DNA of 64,000 nucleotides from positions 174,733 through 238,732 of the forward strand of contig NZ_CAMLSE010000015.1 in NCBI RefSeq assembly GCF_946482605.1. Reading direction: 5' to 3'. A program made the translations under genes and the position numbers. Below, one piece after another: positions 45,871 through 54,914 of the stretch. Origin of the DNA: an uncultured Dyadobacter sp. (GTDB lineage Bacteria; Bacteroidota; Bacteroidia; Cytophagales; Spirosomataceae). Numbering within the stretch: position 1 is the stretch's first letter; the number at the start of each line of letters is the position of its first letter. A model generated the notes under the pieces. That model did not search any database and was not told where the DNA came from. It was given only the letters and a program-made list of their open reading frames with translations.

Positions 45871-46446
45871 TCAATGGTTTTCCAGGAAGCCGACAAGCGC
45901 GGCAAAGGCGATAGAGCGATGGCTGATCCTGGATTTTTCTGCCAAAGTCATTTCTGCAAAAGTGCGATCGTGCCCCTGGGGTACAAACACGGGGTCGTAG
46001 CCAAAGCCGCCTGTACCACGTTTCTCAGTAATGATCGTTCCTTGAATGCGTCCCTCGAATTCGTGATATTCGGTTCCCATGCTCAAAGAAATGACGGTCA
46101 GGAAATAGGCATTTCGATCTACTTCATCCGAAAGTTTCTCAAGCAGGAGAGCGATGTTGTCATCGTGGCTCCTTTGAGGGCCTGCGTAGTAGGCGGAATG
46201 AACGCCCGGTTCACCGTTTAATGAAGGAACTATGAGACCGCTGTCGTCGGCGAAGCAATCCACATTGTACTTTTCCCGTACGTAACGGGTTTTTGCAAGC
46301 GCATTTTCCTGTATGGTTTCATACGGCTCCGGAATCTCTTCAAAACACCCGATCTCGGACAGCGTGACGAGCTCGAATTTATCACCCAGCAAGGCCTGTA
46401 TTTCTTTCAGTTTATTTTGGTTATTGGTCGCGAAGCAAAGTTTCAT
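45871..46446 (-). CDS. rdgB: XTP/dITP diphosphatase (RdgB/HAM1 family)
   Basis: The 191-residue enzyme removes non-canonical purine nucleotides (dITP, XTP) from the pool. Signatures are FATNNQNKLKEIQALL at the start, FADDSGLIVPSLNGEPGVHSAYYAG and GGFGYDPVFVP, with SHRSIAF near the end. The ATG at 46446 is used; a TTG at 46452 would add two residues. It precedes the PPK2 gene and follows the FKBP terminator. Confidence 0.95.
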   Translation of the reverse strand: MKLCFATNNQNKLKEIQALLGDKFELVTLSEIGCFEEIPEPYETIQENALAKTRYVREKYNVDCFADDSGLIVPSLNGEPGVHSAYYAGPQRSHDDNIALLLEKLSDEVDRNAYFLTVISLSMGTEYHEFEGRIQGTIITEKRGTGGFGYDPVFVPQGHDRTFAEMTLAEKSRISHRSIAFAALVGFLENH

Positions 46447-46482
46447 GGGCAAGTCATATTTACAGCATGCATTTTACACAAA

Positions 46483-46511
46483 AAACGGCTACCCTTGTGA
46501 GGTAGCCGTTT
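46483..46511 (-). terminator. Terminator after the FKBP gene
   Basis: A perfect 11-bp stem (46483-46493 with 46501-46511) with a 7-base loop is followed by a T run on the leftward strand. Confidence 0.85.
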
Positions 46512-46530
46512 CAAATTATGCGAATGTTCC

Positions 46531-47439
46531 TTATTTAGCAGGTGCGGGTGCAGCTGGGGCAGCGGGTTGAGGCGCGGCGCCTTTTGTGAAATCGATCAAT
46601 TCCATTTCAAATTGCAATACCGAATTACCCGGGATAGGACCATAAGTCTCAGGTCCGTAGGCAAGGCCGGAAGGGATCAACAAAAGGCCTTTTTCTCCTT
46701 TTTTCATGAGCATAATGCCTTCTTCCCATCCTGGAATGACCATGCCGGCACCAACTTGCAGATCAAGCGGTTTGCCTTGGTTTTTGGAGCTGTCGAACTC
46801 TTTTCCGTCCAGGAATTTACCCGTGTAATGTACTTTCACGTTATCTCCTGCTGCGGGGCTAGCGCCGGCTCCGTCTGTTTGAGAAACATAAACCAGCCCG
46901 GAAGCCGTTTTTCTGGCTTTGCCTTTCAGGTTATTTTTTGTCAGATAGTCGTCGATGATTTTAGCATCAATGTCCTTTTGTTTTTTACCTGCCTCGGACT
47001 GTTGTTTCTGGAACTCTTCCGAGGTCAGCACGCTGATAACCTTTACAGTAAATGTGAGTTCGGACCCTTTTTTGATCATCGGAGGCATAGGTTGTCCGAT
47101 TTTCGAGAACAGTGTATCTGCATTGATCATGAATTTCGCACTGTCGCCGGTAGCGAGCATGGTAAGGCCTTCTTCAAAGGAACCTTTGTAAGGAGCGGCC
47201 TGCAACACCATTTTAACAGGATTTTTCTCTTTGTATGTATCGCGGAGCGTGGAATCGGTCCCATTCTTCAAAACCAGGTGAAAAGTCATGATATCTCCCA
47301 GTTTTGCTTTTCTCGCATCGTCTTCGTGATCGAAAAGCTGGTATTTAAGGCCGCTTTCGGTAACCTGCGTACGATGATTGTTGCAAGCGGCTGCGAGGAT
47401 AGTTATGCCCATCGCATAACCGATTGTTTTTAAATTCAT
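46531..47439 (-). CDS. FKBP-type peptidyl-prolyl isomerase lipoprotein with two FKBP-like domains
   Basis: The 302-residue protein helps fold exported proteins. It has a lipoprotein-like signal (ITILAAACNN, Cys19), an N-terminal FKBP-like domain that looks degenerate (about 28-140), a charged helix (about 145-185) and a good FKBP domain (about 190-288; VKVHYTGKFLDGKEFDSS, VIPGWEEGIMLMKKGEKG, LAYGPETYG). The end is Ala/Pro-rich. Only the second domain keeps the isomerase pocket. It is preceded by nrnA on the same strand, 46 bp away. Confidence 0.9.
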   Translation of the reverse strand: MNLKTIGYAMGITILAAACNNHRTQVTESGLKYQLFDHEDDARKAKLGDIMTFHLVLKNGTDSTLRDTYKEKNPVKMVLQAAPYKGSFEEGLTMLATGDSAKFMINADTLFSKIGQPMPPMIKKGSELTFTVKVISVLTSEEFQKQQSEAGKKQKDIDAKIIDDYLTKNNLKGKARKTASGLVYVSQTDGAGASPAAGDNVKVHYTGKFLDGKEFDSSKNQGKPLDLQVGAGMVIPGWEEGIMLMKKGEKGLLLIPSGLAYGPETYGPIPGNSVLQFEMELIDFTKGAAPQPAAPAAPAPAK

Positions 47440-47485
47440 TGGATGTGTTAATTAAAAGATATTTTGGTGAAGTAAGTATTTAAGT

Positions 47486-48520
47486 TTAGTCAACATTTGA
47501 AAGTTCTTGCTGGTAGGATGGCAGTATACTCAAAAATCGTGCAACCGTGTCATTCACTGATTGTTCGGATCTGCCGCCGGATGCATTCTTGTGTCCGCCG
47601 CCACTGAAATGGGTGCTTGCCAGATCCCGGACGGAGAATGATCCTACCGAACGGAAGGAAATTTTCACCTCGCCTTTCCGCTCGATGAACATGGCGGACA
47701 TCACCACATTCTCGACCTGCAATCCATAATTGACGATGCCTTCGGTTTCGCCGGAGCTGGAATTGAATCTCTGCAATTCGGCCTCTGTGAGCACCATATA
47801 GGCTGTTCGGTATTCGGGCAGCACAATCAATTTCTGGGAGAGTACATAACCGAGAAATTGCAGACGGGATAATGGCGCATTGTCGTATATCAACCGGTGA
47901 ACGCGGCTAGAGTCAAACCCGGTTCGCATGAGGTCCGCTACCGCCAGATGAACGGCGGGAGTAACATTACCATGCCTGAATGACCCTGTGTCGGTCATAA
48001 TACCGGCATAAAGGCACTCCGACATCGGGATGTCGAAAATCTGTTCCGCAGGTAACCCGCCCTCCATTTCTTTGACGAGCTCATAAACAAGCTGTGCCGT
48101 GGCCGCTGCGGTGGTATCCCAGATCATCCACTTTGCAAACAGCTCCGGTTCCAGGTGGTGATCGATCATCATCTTGGGTGCTGGCGCGTCCTGCACCACT
48201 TTGCCCAGATCTTTCAGGCGCGACAATGCGGAAAAGTCGAGGCAGCAGATTAATGTAGCCTCACCGATCTTCTTTTTACATTTGCCCTGCTCCGATGATT
48301 TTTCGTAAACCAGCACATTTTCCATCCCTGAGAGCCACCGGAGATTGGCTGCATAATCGGTGGGACTGATAACGGTAACCTCGTGGCCCTTTTTTGTTAA
48401 ATAACTGGCCCAGCCCAGGGACGAACCCAAAGCATCAGCGTCCGGGTCGCGGTGCGTCGTGATAACAATTTTTTGGGGTTGGGATAAAAAAGAGCAAAGC
48501 TCTTCAATGGTTTGATTCAC
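47486..48520 (-). CDS. nrnA: DHH-family bifunctional oligoribonuclease/PAP phosphatase
   Basis: The 344-residue enzyme degrades short RNAs and removes 3'-phosphate from pAp. The DHH domain has THRDPDADALGS (His23, Asp25, Asp27, Asp29) and the DHH motif at Asp120-His122 (MIDHHLEPE); the DHHA1 domain ends FSGGGHKNASGG. Since Bacteroidota lack orn, NrnA supplies this activity. A possible leftward promoter with TAATTTTG lies at 48566-48573. Confidence 0.93.
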   Translation of the reverse strand: MNQTIEELCSFLSQPQKIVITTHRDPDADALGSSLGWASYLTKKGHEVTVISPTDYAANLRWLSGMENVLVYEKSSEQGKCKKKIGEATLICCLDFSALSRLKDLGKVVQDAPAPKMMIDHHLEPELFAKWMIWDTTAAATAQLVYELVKEMEGGLPAEQIFDIPMSECLYAGIMTDTGSFRHGNVTPAVHLAVADLMRTGFDSSRVHRLIYDNAPLSRLQFLGYVLSQKLIVLPEYRTAYMVLTEAELQRFNSSSGETEGIVNYGLQVENVVMSAMFIERKGEVKISFRSVGSFSVRDLASTHFSGGGHKNASGGRSEQSVNDTVARFLSILPSYQQELSNVD

Positions 48521-48689
48521 AGTTACTTAGTTCAAAAGAGGAATTTCCTGATTGCTTAGAGCCCACAAAATTAACAAATCTGTTGGGATTTGCTTAATGA
48601 AGACCGCTAAAGGCTGGCAATCAGGGCATGATTTAACCTGGTGCAGGGCCTTGCTATTGAAAGGTTCGGGGATATAGATTGAAAAATAG

Positions 48690-48697
48690 TAGCTTTG
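48690..48697 (+). promoter_or_regulatory. Possible ndk promoter -7 element
   Basis: TAGCTTTG followed by CAG matches the TAnnTTTG consensus and lies about 30 bp before the ndk start. The -33 element is not clear. Confidence 0.55.
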
Positions 48698-48725
48698 CAG
48701 CCAAAATCAATTTAGCCAAGTAAGT

Positions 48726-49145
48726 ATGCCAACAAATAAGACTTTTACCATGATCAAGCCTGACGCTGTGCAGGATGGTCATTCAGGTTCAATCATTAAA
48801 ATGATCGAAGCAGCAGGATTCCGGGTTGTGGCACTGAAAAAAACACTGCTTACTCCCGAGCGTGCAGGAGAATTCTATGCCGTGCATAAAGAGCGCCCTT
48901 TCTACAATGATCTTTGCAAGTATATGTCGTCGGGCGCCATTGTTCCGATGATCCTGGAAAAAGAGAATGCAGTGGCTGATTTCCGTACGCTTATTGGCGC
49001 AACGAATCCTGCGAATGCCGACGAAGGAACGATCCGTAAGTTGTTTGCGAAGTCAATCGAGGCGAATGCGATCCACGGTTCGGATTCGGATGAAAATGCG
49101 GAGATCGAAGGGAACTTCTTTTTCTCGCACACGGAGCAGTTTTAA
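48726..49145 (+). CDS. ndk: Nucleoside diphosphate kinase
   Basis: The 139-residue enzyme balances NTPs and dNTPs. It begins [19 protein letters not shown] and carries the phosphohistidine His117 in NAIHGSDS. It is a single-gene unit, divergent from nrnA, with a strong terminator. Confidence 0.98.
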   Translation: MPTNKTFTMIKPDAVQDGHSGSIIKMIEAAGFRVVALKKTLLTPERAGEFYAVHKERPFYNDLCKYMSSGAIVPMILEKENAVADFRTLIGATNPANADEGTIRKLFAKSIEANAIHGSDSDENAEIEGNFFFSHTEQF

Positions 49146-49164
49146 GCTATTGACTATAAAGCGC

Positions 49165-49203
49165 AAAACGCCCGGCAGTCCATTGTGTACTGCCGGGCGT
49201 TTT
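49165..49203. terminator. Bidirectional terminator between ndk and the fasciclin gene
   Basis: A perfect 15-bp stem (49165-49179 with 49189-49203) with A and T ends serves the two converging genes. It stops 5 bp before the fasciclin stop codon. Confidence 0.9.
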
Positions 49204-49208
49204 GTATG

Positions 49209-49730
49209 TTATTTAATGGGGTTAACCAATACGCTGTCGATCACCTGAATGACGCCGTTTGCAGCATTCACGTCCTGTTTGATGATGTCGGATTTGTTGA
49301 CGGTGACAATGTTGTCTTTCACTTCTACCGTAATCTTTTCCTTAGCCACTGACTCTTTGTCGCCTGGTTTCGCTTTCAGATCCGCATATATAATAGGGTT
49401 CTCGAGAACGTGGCGTTTCAGAAACTTCGCCGACGAACCGGAAGGCAGCGAGGTAATGACCGATGCGCTGAAAATGTTAGCCTTTTTGAAAGCATTGTTG
49501 TCGGGTGCAAAAAAAGTGTAGTTCTGGGTTCTGAAAGCATCGTTCATGTTGGCATCGATTAGGATGTCTTTCAGTATGCTAAATTCCGGATTTTCGAGAA
49601 TAATGTCCGTCATAGCTTTGGGTTTTACCTTATCCTCATCCTTTTCTTTACAGGATAAAAAAGCAGTCGAGAATACCCCTGCCGCCAAAAAAAATGTCGC
49701 CCAACGCCCTACAAAACGGTTTTTTTTCAT
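49209..49730 (-). CDS. Fasciclin (FAS1) domain lipoprotein
   Basis: The 173-residue protein has a lipoprotein signal (FSTAFLSC, Cys27) and one FAS1 domain (about 40-173; NYTFFAPDNNAFKKANI and NGVIQVIDSVLVNP), a fold used in adhesion and surface contact. The residues after the cysteine are KEKDEDK, similar to the charged surface-export signal of Bacteroidota lipoproteins, so it may face the outside. I chose the ATG at 49730 since it gives this signal; 49796 would add 22 residues. Confidence 0.88.
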   Translation of the reverse strand: MKKNRFVGRWATFFLAAGVFSTAFLSCKEKDEDKVKPKAMTDIILENPEFSILKDILIDANMNDAFRTQNYTFFAPDNNAFKKANIFSASVITSLPSGSSAKFLKRHVLENPIIYADLKAKPGDKESVAKEKITVEVKDNIVTVNKSDIIKQDVNAANGVIQVIDSVLVNPIK

Positions 49731-49825
49731 AGCTTTCCTACTGGTTAATTTCTGTAAAACTAATGGAAAATGTATTTTGACAGAATTTGTAACCAAAATT
49801 TTTTAATCCTAATCCCCTACCTACC

Positions 49826-50461
49826 ATGTTAAAAATTAGACAATTGTTTGTCGCCGGAGCTGCTGTTCTGATGCTGAATTCAGCGTTTTTTGCGTTGAAA
49901 GGCCCCGAGTCCGATCCCCTCAAAAAGCCCGTCAAATTATTCAACGGAAAGGATTTGAAAGGCTGGACGGTGCATGGGACCGAAAAATGGTTCGTGCAAG
50001 ACGGCGAGCTGATTTGTGAGAGTGGTCCCGACAAGAAATACGGGTATCTGACCACCGACAAATTCTACAAGAACTTCGATCTCACATTGAAGTTCAAACA
50101 GGATGCAAACGGCAACAGCGGCGTGTTCTTCCGATCGACCGTGGAAGGAACCAAGGTGTCGGGCTGGCAAGTGGAAGTGGCTCCGCCTAACCACGATACC
50201 GGCGGCATTTACGAGTCGTACGGGCGGAACTGGCTGGTCCAGATCCCGGACGAAAAAGAAGGTTTCCTGAAAATGGGAGAATGGAACACATTGCGTATCC
50301 GTGCGCAAGGCGACCGCACGCAGACCTGGCTGAACGGCCATGAGATGGTAGACCTTACCGATGCGAAAATCGGTGCGGGCGTGGGTTCTATCGCATTGCA
50401 GATCCACGACGGCGGCGGTATCAAAGTGCGCTGGAAAGACATCATGCTGGAAGAGCTGTAA
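49826..50461 (+). CDS. Secreted DUF1080 (3-keto-disaccharide hydrolase-like) protein
   Basis: The 211-residue protein has a signal peptide (about 1-24) and a single DUF1080 beta-sandwich (LFNGKDLKGWTVHG, NSGVFFRST, WNTLRIRAQGDRTQTWLNG, IALQIHDGGGIKVRWKDI). Family members bind or cleave sugars and 3-keto sugars in the periplasm. The neighbours do not point to a specific substrate. Confidence 0.9.
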   Translation: MLKIRQLFVAGAAVLMLNSAFFALKGPESDPLKKPVKLFNGKDLKGWTVHGTEKWFVQDGELICESGPDKKYGYLTTDKFYKNFDLTLKFKQDANGNSGVFFRSTVEGTKVSGWQVEVAPPNHDTGGIYESYGRNWLVQIPDEKEGFLKMGEWNTLRIRAQGDRTQTWLNGHEMVDLTDAKIGAGVGSIALQIHDGGGIKVRWKDIMLEEL

Positions 50462-50588
50462 ATTCCGGTATTTTCATTCCGTCGGCGGATGAATTCATCC
50501 CTCTGAAACCGGCACTCGTCGGAAATCATTTATTAAAGGGCTTCATGGCCAATAGTTTTGTGTAGACAATCACGCAAATCTATTAGCC

Positions 50589-52748
50589 ATGAAGCTTTTT
50601 TATTGTCTGCTGTTATTCGTTTCGCCCATTGCGCTCGCGCAAAAGAATATTCATGGAAAGGTAACCGACCACAGAGGGAATGCATTGCCGGGTGCAAATG
50701 TGTTCCTCAAAGGTACCTATGACGGTGGGACTACCGATGCGAACGGAGTTTTTGCATTCCAGACGTCGGAGTCCGACACGGCTATCGTTGCTGCGAGCTA
50801 CGTTGGGTTTGAGATTTTCGAGCGGAAGATCGATCTGAAAGAGCATGTTCCCGCCTTGTCCATTAAACTCGAAGAACTGGCGAACGAACTGAATACGGTG
50901 GTGATTACCGCCGGGGCATTCGAGGCGTCGGACGAAAAGCGGATGGCCATGCTGAAACCGCTGGATATCGTCACCACGGCGGGCGCGGCGGCGGACATTA
51001 CCGGCGCGATGCAGTTTCTTCCGGGGGCTCAGCGGGTAGGGGAGCAGGAGGGGCTGTTTGTGCGTGGCGGCTCCGGGCAAGAAACCAAAGTGGTGATCGA
51101 CGGGATGATCGTACAGAACCCGTTTTTCAGCTCCCTACCCGATGTCCAGTCGCGCGGGCGGTTCAATCCGTTTATGTTCAAAGGCACTTCATTCAGCACG
51201 GGCGGCTATTCGGCGCAGTACGGACAGGCATTGTCGTCGGTACTGCTGCTGAATACGACCGACAAGGTCAGCAACAATGGTTTGGGCATCAGCTTGAATC
51301 TCGCGAATGCGGGTTTGAATTATGACTATGCCAATAAAAACCAATCGGTGTCGGCGGTAGTGTATTACGGCAATCTGCGGCCGCTGTTTAAGCTGGTAAA
51401 ACAGAATGTGGAATGGCTTCACGCGCCGGAATTTAAAGGATCTTCATTGACCTATCGCTGGAAGCCGACCAAAAACGGCGTGCTCAAAGTGTATGGCATG
51501 TATTCCGACAGCCACCTGAGCATGAACAGCAACGACCCGGCGTCGGATTCTGGGAAGAGGCGGTTGGTTTTGAAGAATAACAATGCATTCACGACGAGCA
51601 CTTACACCGATTCCTGGGGAGATGGCCGCTGGACGCTGAACTCGGGCTTGTCATACAGTCGTAATAAGGACAATATGACCTACGACGGTGTCAACTTCGA
51701 TCGCTTCGATGAGCGCACCCAGGCGCGCATTGTGCTCACACGCCTGCTCACGGGTAACAATACTATTCTTTTTGGGGCGGAGGCGCATGCCATTAACCTC
51801 GGTAATGGCGTAGACGGGCGGCTTTACAAATTGAAGGATCGTTATACGGCTGCATTCGTAGAATCGGAGATTTATATCACCCGTGCACTGGCGGGAAGGA
51901 TCGGCGTCCGAAGTGAGTATTCTTCCATAATCAGCCGTGCAAATATTGCTCCCAGGCTGTCGTTCGCCTACAAAACCGGCCGGTATAGCCAGTTCTCGCT
52001 GGCCGCAGGGCAGTTTTATCAAAATCCTGACTACCGTTACCTTTATTTAAATAAATCCCTCCAATACGAGCGTGCCGATCATTTGATCCTCAATTACCAG
52101 ATCATTAAAAACCAGCGCACATTCCGGGTTGAGACATTCTATAAAAATTACGCGCAGCTTGTCCGCGAATTCACCGGCGAGCAATACGATGCCGATCCCT
52201 ACCGCTTCCCGTGGGGTACTACCAATAATGGCGGCGAAGGTTATGCACGCGGCTTCGACTTCTTCTGGCGCGACCAGAAATCCATCAAAAACCTCGATTA
52301 CTGGGTTACGTACAGTTTTGTGGATTCGAAAAGGCTTTTTCAGCAGTTTACCCAATCGGCAACGCCTACATTCATTTCAAACCATAATATCAGCCTCATT
52401 ACGAAGAAGTGGTTTGAAAAAGCTAAAACCAATCTCAGCGCTACTTACGCATTCACAAGCGGCCGGCCCTACTACAATCCCAACAATGACGAATTCCTGA
52501 AAGATCGCACGCCTGCGGTGCATAACGTGAGTATCCAGGCAAGTAAGCTGCAAAGCATTAAAGGGAACCTGGTCATATTCTACGCCACCGTCGATAATAT
52601 CCTCAATACCCGCAATGTGTTCACGTATCGCTATACGCCCGACGGGCAGACGCGTTACGCAGTGGGTCCGCAGAGTTACCGCAGCTTTTTTGTAGGCATG
52701 CAGATCATGCTTTCTAGGAAGGCCAAAGTTGAAAAGGACGATTTTTAA
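50589..52748 (+). CDS. TonB-dependent outer-membrane receptor
   Basis: The 719-residue protein has a signal peptide (1-18), a carboxypeptidase-regulatory-like domain (about 20-95; IHGKVTDHRGNALPGANVFLKGT), a plug domain (about 110-220; GLFVRGGSGQETKVVIDGM) and a 22-strand-type barrel that ends SYRSFFVGMQIML. It lacks a SusD partner, so it is not a classic polysaccharide Sus system; a siderophore, metal or other small ligand is possible. It is first in a compact run with a small secreted protein, a histidine kinase and a response regulator (36 and 24 bp spacing). Confidence 0.92.
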   Translation: MKLFYCLLLFVSPIALAQKNIHGKVTDHRGNALPGANVFLKGTYDGGTTDANGVFAFQTSESDTAIVAASYVGFEIFERKIDLKEHVPALSIKLEELANELNTVVITAGAFEASDEKRMAMLKPLDIVTTAGAAADITGAMQFLPGAQRVGEQEGLFVRGGSGQETKVVIDGMIVQNPFFSSLPDVQSRGRFNPFMFKGTSFSTGGYSAQYGQALSSVLLLNTTDKVSNNGLGISLNLANAGLNYDYANKNQSVSAVVYYGNLRPLFKLVKQNVEWLHAPEFKGSSLTYRWKPTKNGVLKVYGMYSDSHLSMNSNDPASDSGKRRLVLKNNNAFTTSTYTDSWGDGRWTLNSGLSYSRNKDNMTYDGVNFDRFDERTQARIVLTRLLTGNNTILFGAEAHAINLGNGVDGRLYKLKDRYTAAFVESEIYITRALAGRIGVRSEYSSIISRANIAPRLSFAYKTGRYSQFSLAAGQFYQNPDYRYLYLNKSLQYERADHLILNYQIIKNQRTFRVETFYKNYAQLVREFTGEQYDADPYRFPWGTTNNGGEGYARGFDFFWRDQKSIKNLDYWVTYSFVDSKRLFQQFTQSATPTFISNHNISLITKKWFEKAKTNLSATYAFTSGRPYYNPNNDEFLKDRTPAVHNVSIQASKLQSIKGNLVIFYATVDNILNTRNVFTYRYTPDGQTRYAVGPQSYRSFFVGMQIMLSRKAKVEKDDF

Positions 52749-52784
52749 ATATTAAACAACCAGCATTTTAAAACAGACAAAACG

Positions 52785-53441
52785 ATGAAAAAGCTATTCA
52801 CCATTGCATTATTATTTGTCCTTTCAACCGGCATGGTCTGGGCGCAGAACGAGAAGTATGCCAAAGCCATGAGCGATGGGATCAATGCATTGATGGCGAT
52901 TGACCGCTCCAAACCCGACCCGAAAAGTCTGGTGGAAATCTCGAACCGCTTCGAGCGCATTGCCGCTGCCGAGCCGAAAGAATGGCTCCCGAAATACTAT
53001 GCCGCCTACTCGAATGTGCTCCTTGGATTCGTAGGCGCAACCCTGACCGAAAAAGATCAGTATCTCGATAAAGCTAATGCCTTATTGAAGGACGCAGAGG
53101 GCATTGCCGGTAAACCGAACGATGAGCTGGAAGTATTGAAGGCATATCAATCCCAGATACACCTTGCTGCCGACCCAATGAACCGCTGGCAGACGGATGG
53201 CGAGAAGTTTTCCGGCTACTTGCAATCTGCGAAGTCGATCAATGCCGAGAACCCGCGGATTTATTATCTGGAAGGTTCGAGCCTTTTCTTTACACCGGAA
53301 GAATATGGTGGCGGCAAAAAGGTAGCGAAGCCGATGCTAGAAAAAGCGCAGCAAAAATTCGGCGCCTTCAAGCCGGAAACCGCTATTCACCCTGACTGGG
53401 GCAAGATGGAAACCGAATGGATGCTTTCTCAGACAAACTGA
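52785..53441 (+). CDS. Secreted protein of unknown function, helical repeats
   Basis: The 218-residue protein has a signal peptide (1-20, ending VWAQ) and a helical body in which KSLVEISNRFERIAAAEPKEWLPKYY-type and ENPRIYYLEGSSLFF segments look like TPR repeats, though no clear TPR signature is present. The mature end is WGKMETEWMLSQTN. It lies between the TonB receptor and the pentapeptide histidine kinase, so it may be the periplasmic partner of the receptor. No function is known to me. Confidence 0.75.
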   Translation: MKKLFTIALLFVLSTGMVWAQNEKYAKAMSDGINALMAIDRSKPDPKSLVEISNRFERIAAAEPKEWLPKYYAAYSNVLLGFVGATLTEKDQYLDKANALLKDAEGIAGKPNDELEVLKAYQSQIHLAADPMNRWQTDGEKFSGYLQSAKSINAENPRIYYLEGSSLFFTPEEYGGGKKVAKPMLEKAQQKFGAFKPETAIHPDWGKMETEWMLSQTN

Positions 53442-53465
53442 TATTAACGTTTAGGGTTTTTTAGC

Positions 53466-54914
53466 ATGGACGACAACAAGACGAAGCCGTTGCGCATGAC
53501 AGCCTCATCGCTGGACGGAAGGGATTTCAGTAAAATGGATCTGGAAAATGCAGATTTTAGCTTTTCGAGTTTGAAGGACATCAACTTCGACGGGGCTAAT
53601 CTGCGCAATGCAAAACTTCGTTTCTCGGCCCTCGACCGGACGACTTTCCGGAACGCCGATCTGCGTAATGCGGATCTGAGTTTCAGCAGTATGTCCGACG
53701 TGGATTTGAGCGGGGCAAGGGTAGAGGGCGCTAATTTCAGTTTTACTTCACAGGAAAAGTCATTCAACTGGCAGGATTTCAGTCTGATAGCCATTATCCA
53801 AAACCAGGGTTGGGTAGGCACGCTGGTAGCGGCGATTCTGGGCGCGGTGATATTATATGGATTCAATGCGATCGCGTATTTTACCGCCGAGCTGTCGTTT
53901 ACCGATGAGCCGATCCGGTTGGCTTTTTACAAATATCTGGTGGTACTCAACATCGCGACCGGTGTTTGTACGATACTCGTCACGCAGGGGCTTACCAGCT
54001 GGCTGGATATGATCATCAAAAGCTTGTTCGCCAAGCATATCATCCTTTCCATTGTTGTGTTTTTGTTTGACAGCATGCTGGCGGTGACGGTACATTATTT
54101 ATTTGCTGCCAACATTGTGAGCGAATACATTGCGCGGTACCCGGCTGAACCTTCGCAAAATGCGCCCTGGTACTGGTACACGTGGGCACCCGTCGCGATC
54201 GCGAACGTGTTTTACTTCCTGAGCCGTGAGGGCCGGCAGATCTCCCGCAAGATTTCCGATCAGGAGTATCAGCTTTTGAATCTTGAAAAACTCAAAACGC
54301 GGGCCGAGCTGGATGCATTGCAGGCGCGCATTAACCCACATTTTTTGTATAATTCGTTGAACAGCATTGCCAGCCTCGTGCACGAGAATCCCGACAAAGC
54401 CGAGGAAATGACGCTGTTGCTTTCCAAGCTCTTCCGCTACACGACCGGCCGGAAGACGAGCGATTATTTTGACACGATCGAAAACGAGCTGGAAATGGTG
54501 GAAACCTATTTGCAAGTCGAGAAGGTGCGGTTTGGGGATCGCCTGCGGTTTACTGTCGAGGTAGAGGAGGAATCCCTGAAAAACCTGCAGGTGCCGAAGT
54601 TCATCTTACAGCCCATTGTGGAAAATGCGATCAAACATGGTATTTCTCGGATGGCCGAGCAGGGAAATATTGTGGTGAAGATTTATGAAAAGGATCAATG
54701 GCTGCACCTCTGTGTCCACGACAGCGGCCCGGCATTTTCCGACACCCTGGGGGCAGGTTACGGCATGCGCAGCATTCAGGATAAATTGAAGCTGCTCTAC
54801 GGAGAGAACGCCCGTTTGGAACTGCTCAACCAACCGCATAAATCGGTTAATATTGCCATTCAGAAATCAGCTATCGAACAACATCAGCAATCTAATCATG
54901 CAGTTTCCTCTTAA
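53466..54914 (+). CDS. LytS-type sensor histidine kinase with pentapeptide-repeat N-terminus
   Basis: The 482-residue protein starts with about 80 residues of pentapeptide repeats (15-95; FDGANLRNAKLRFSAL, FRNADLRNADLSF), a right-handed beta-helix. Then come four membrane helices (about 116-140, 153-175, 189-217, 236-253), a coiled segment and a histidine-kinase domain of the LytS/His_kinase type: phosphoacceptor His292 in NPHFLYNSLNS, then PIVENAIKHG and the ATP lid (GYGMRSIQDKL). Pentapeptide repeats ahead of a LytS kinase are unusual and put a rigid surface on the cytoplasmic or periplasmic side depending on topology. It overlaps the response regulator gene by 17 bp, and probably phosphorylates it. 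Confidence 0.88.
   Translation: MDDNKTKPLRMTASSLDGRDFSKMDLENADFSFSSLKDINFDGANLRNAKLRFSALDRTTFRNADLRNADLSFSSMSDVDLSGARVEGANFSFTSQEKSFNWQDFSLIAIIQNQGWVGTLVAAILGAVILYGFNAIAYFTAELSFTDEPIRLAFYKYLVVLNIATGVCTILVTQGLTSWLDMIIKSLFAKHIILSIVVFLFDSMLAVTVHYLFAANIVSEYIARYPAEPSQNAPWYWYTWAPVAIANVFYFLSREGRQISRKISDQEYQLLNLEKLKTRAELDALQARINPHFLYNSLNSIASLVHENPDKAEEMTLLLSKLFRYTTGRKTSDYFDTIENELEMVETYLQVEKVRFGDRLRFTVEVEEESLKNLQVPKFILQPIVENAIKHGISRMAEQGNIVVKIYEKDQWLHLCVHDSGPAFSDTLGAGYGMRSIQDKLKLLYGENARLELLNQPHKSVNIAIQKSAIEQHQQSNHAVSS

Noticed and set aside
46567..47433. 288-codon open frame opposite the FKBP gene
   Set aside because: Phe-, Cys- and His-rich with no domain; the FKBP motifs on the other strand are definite.
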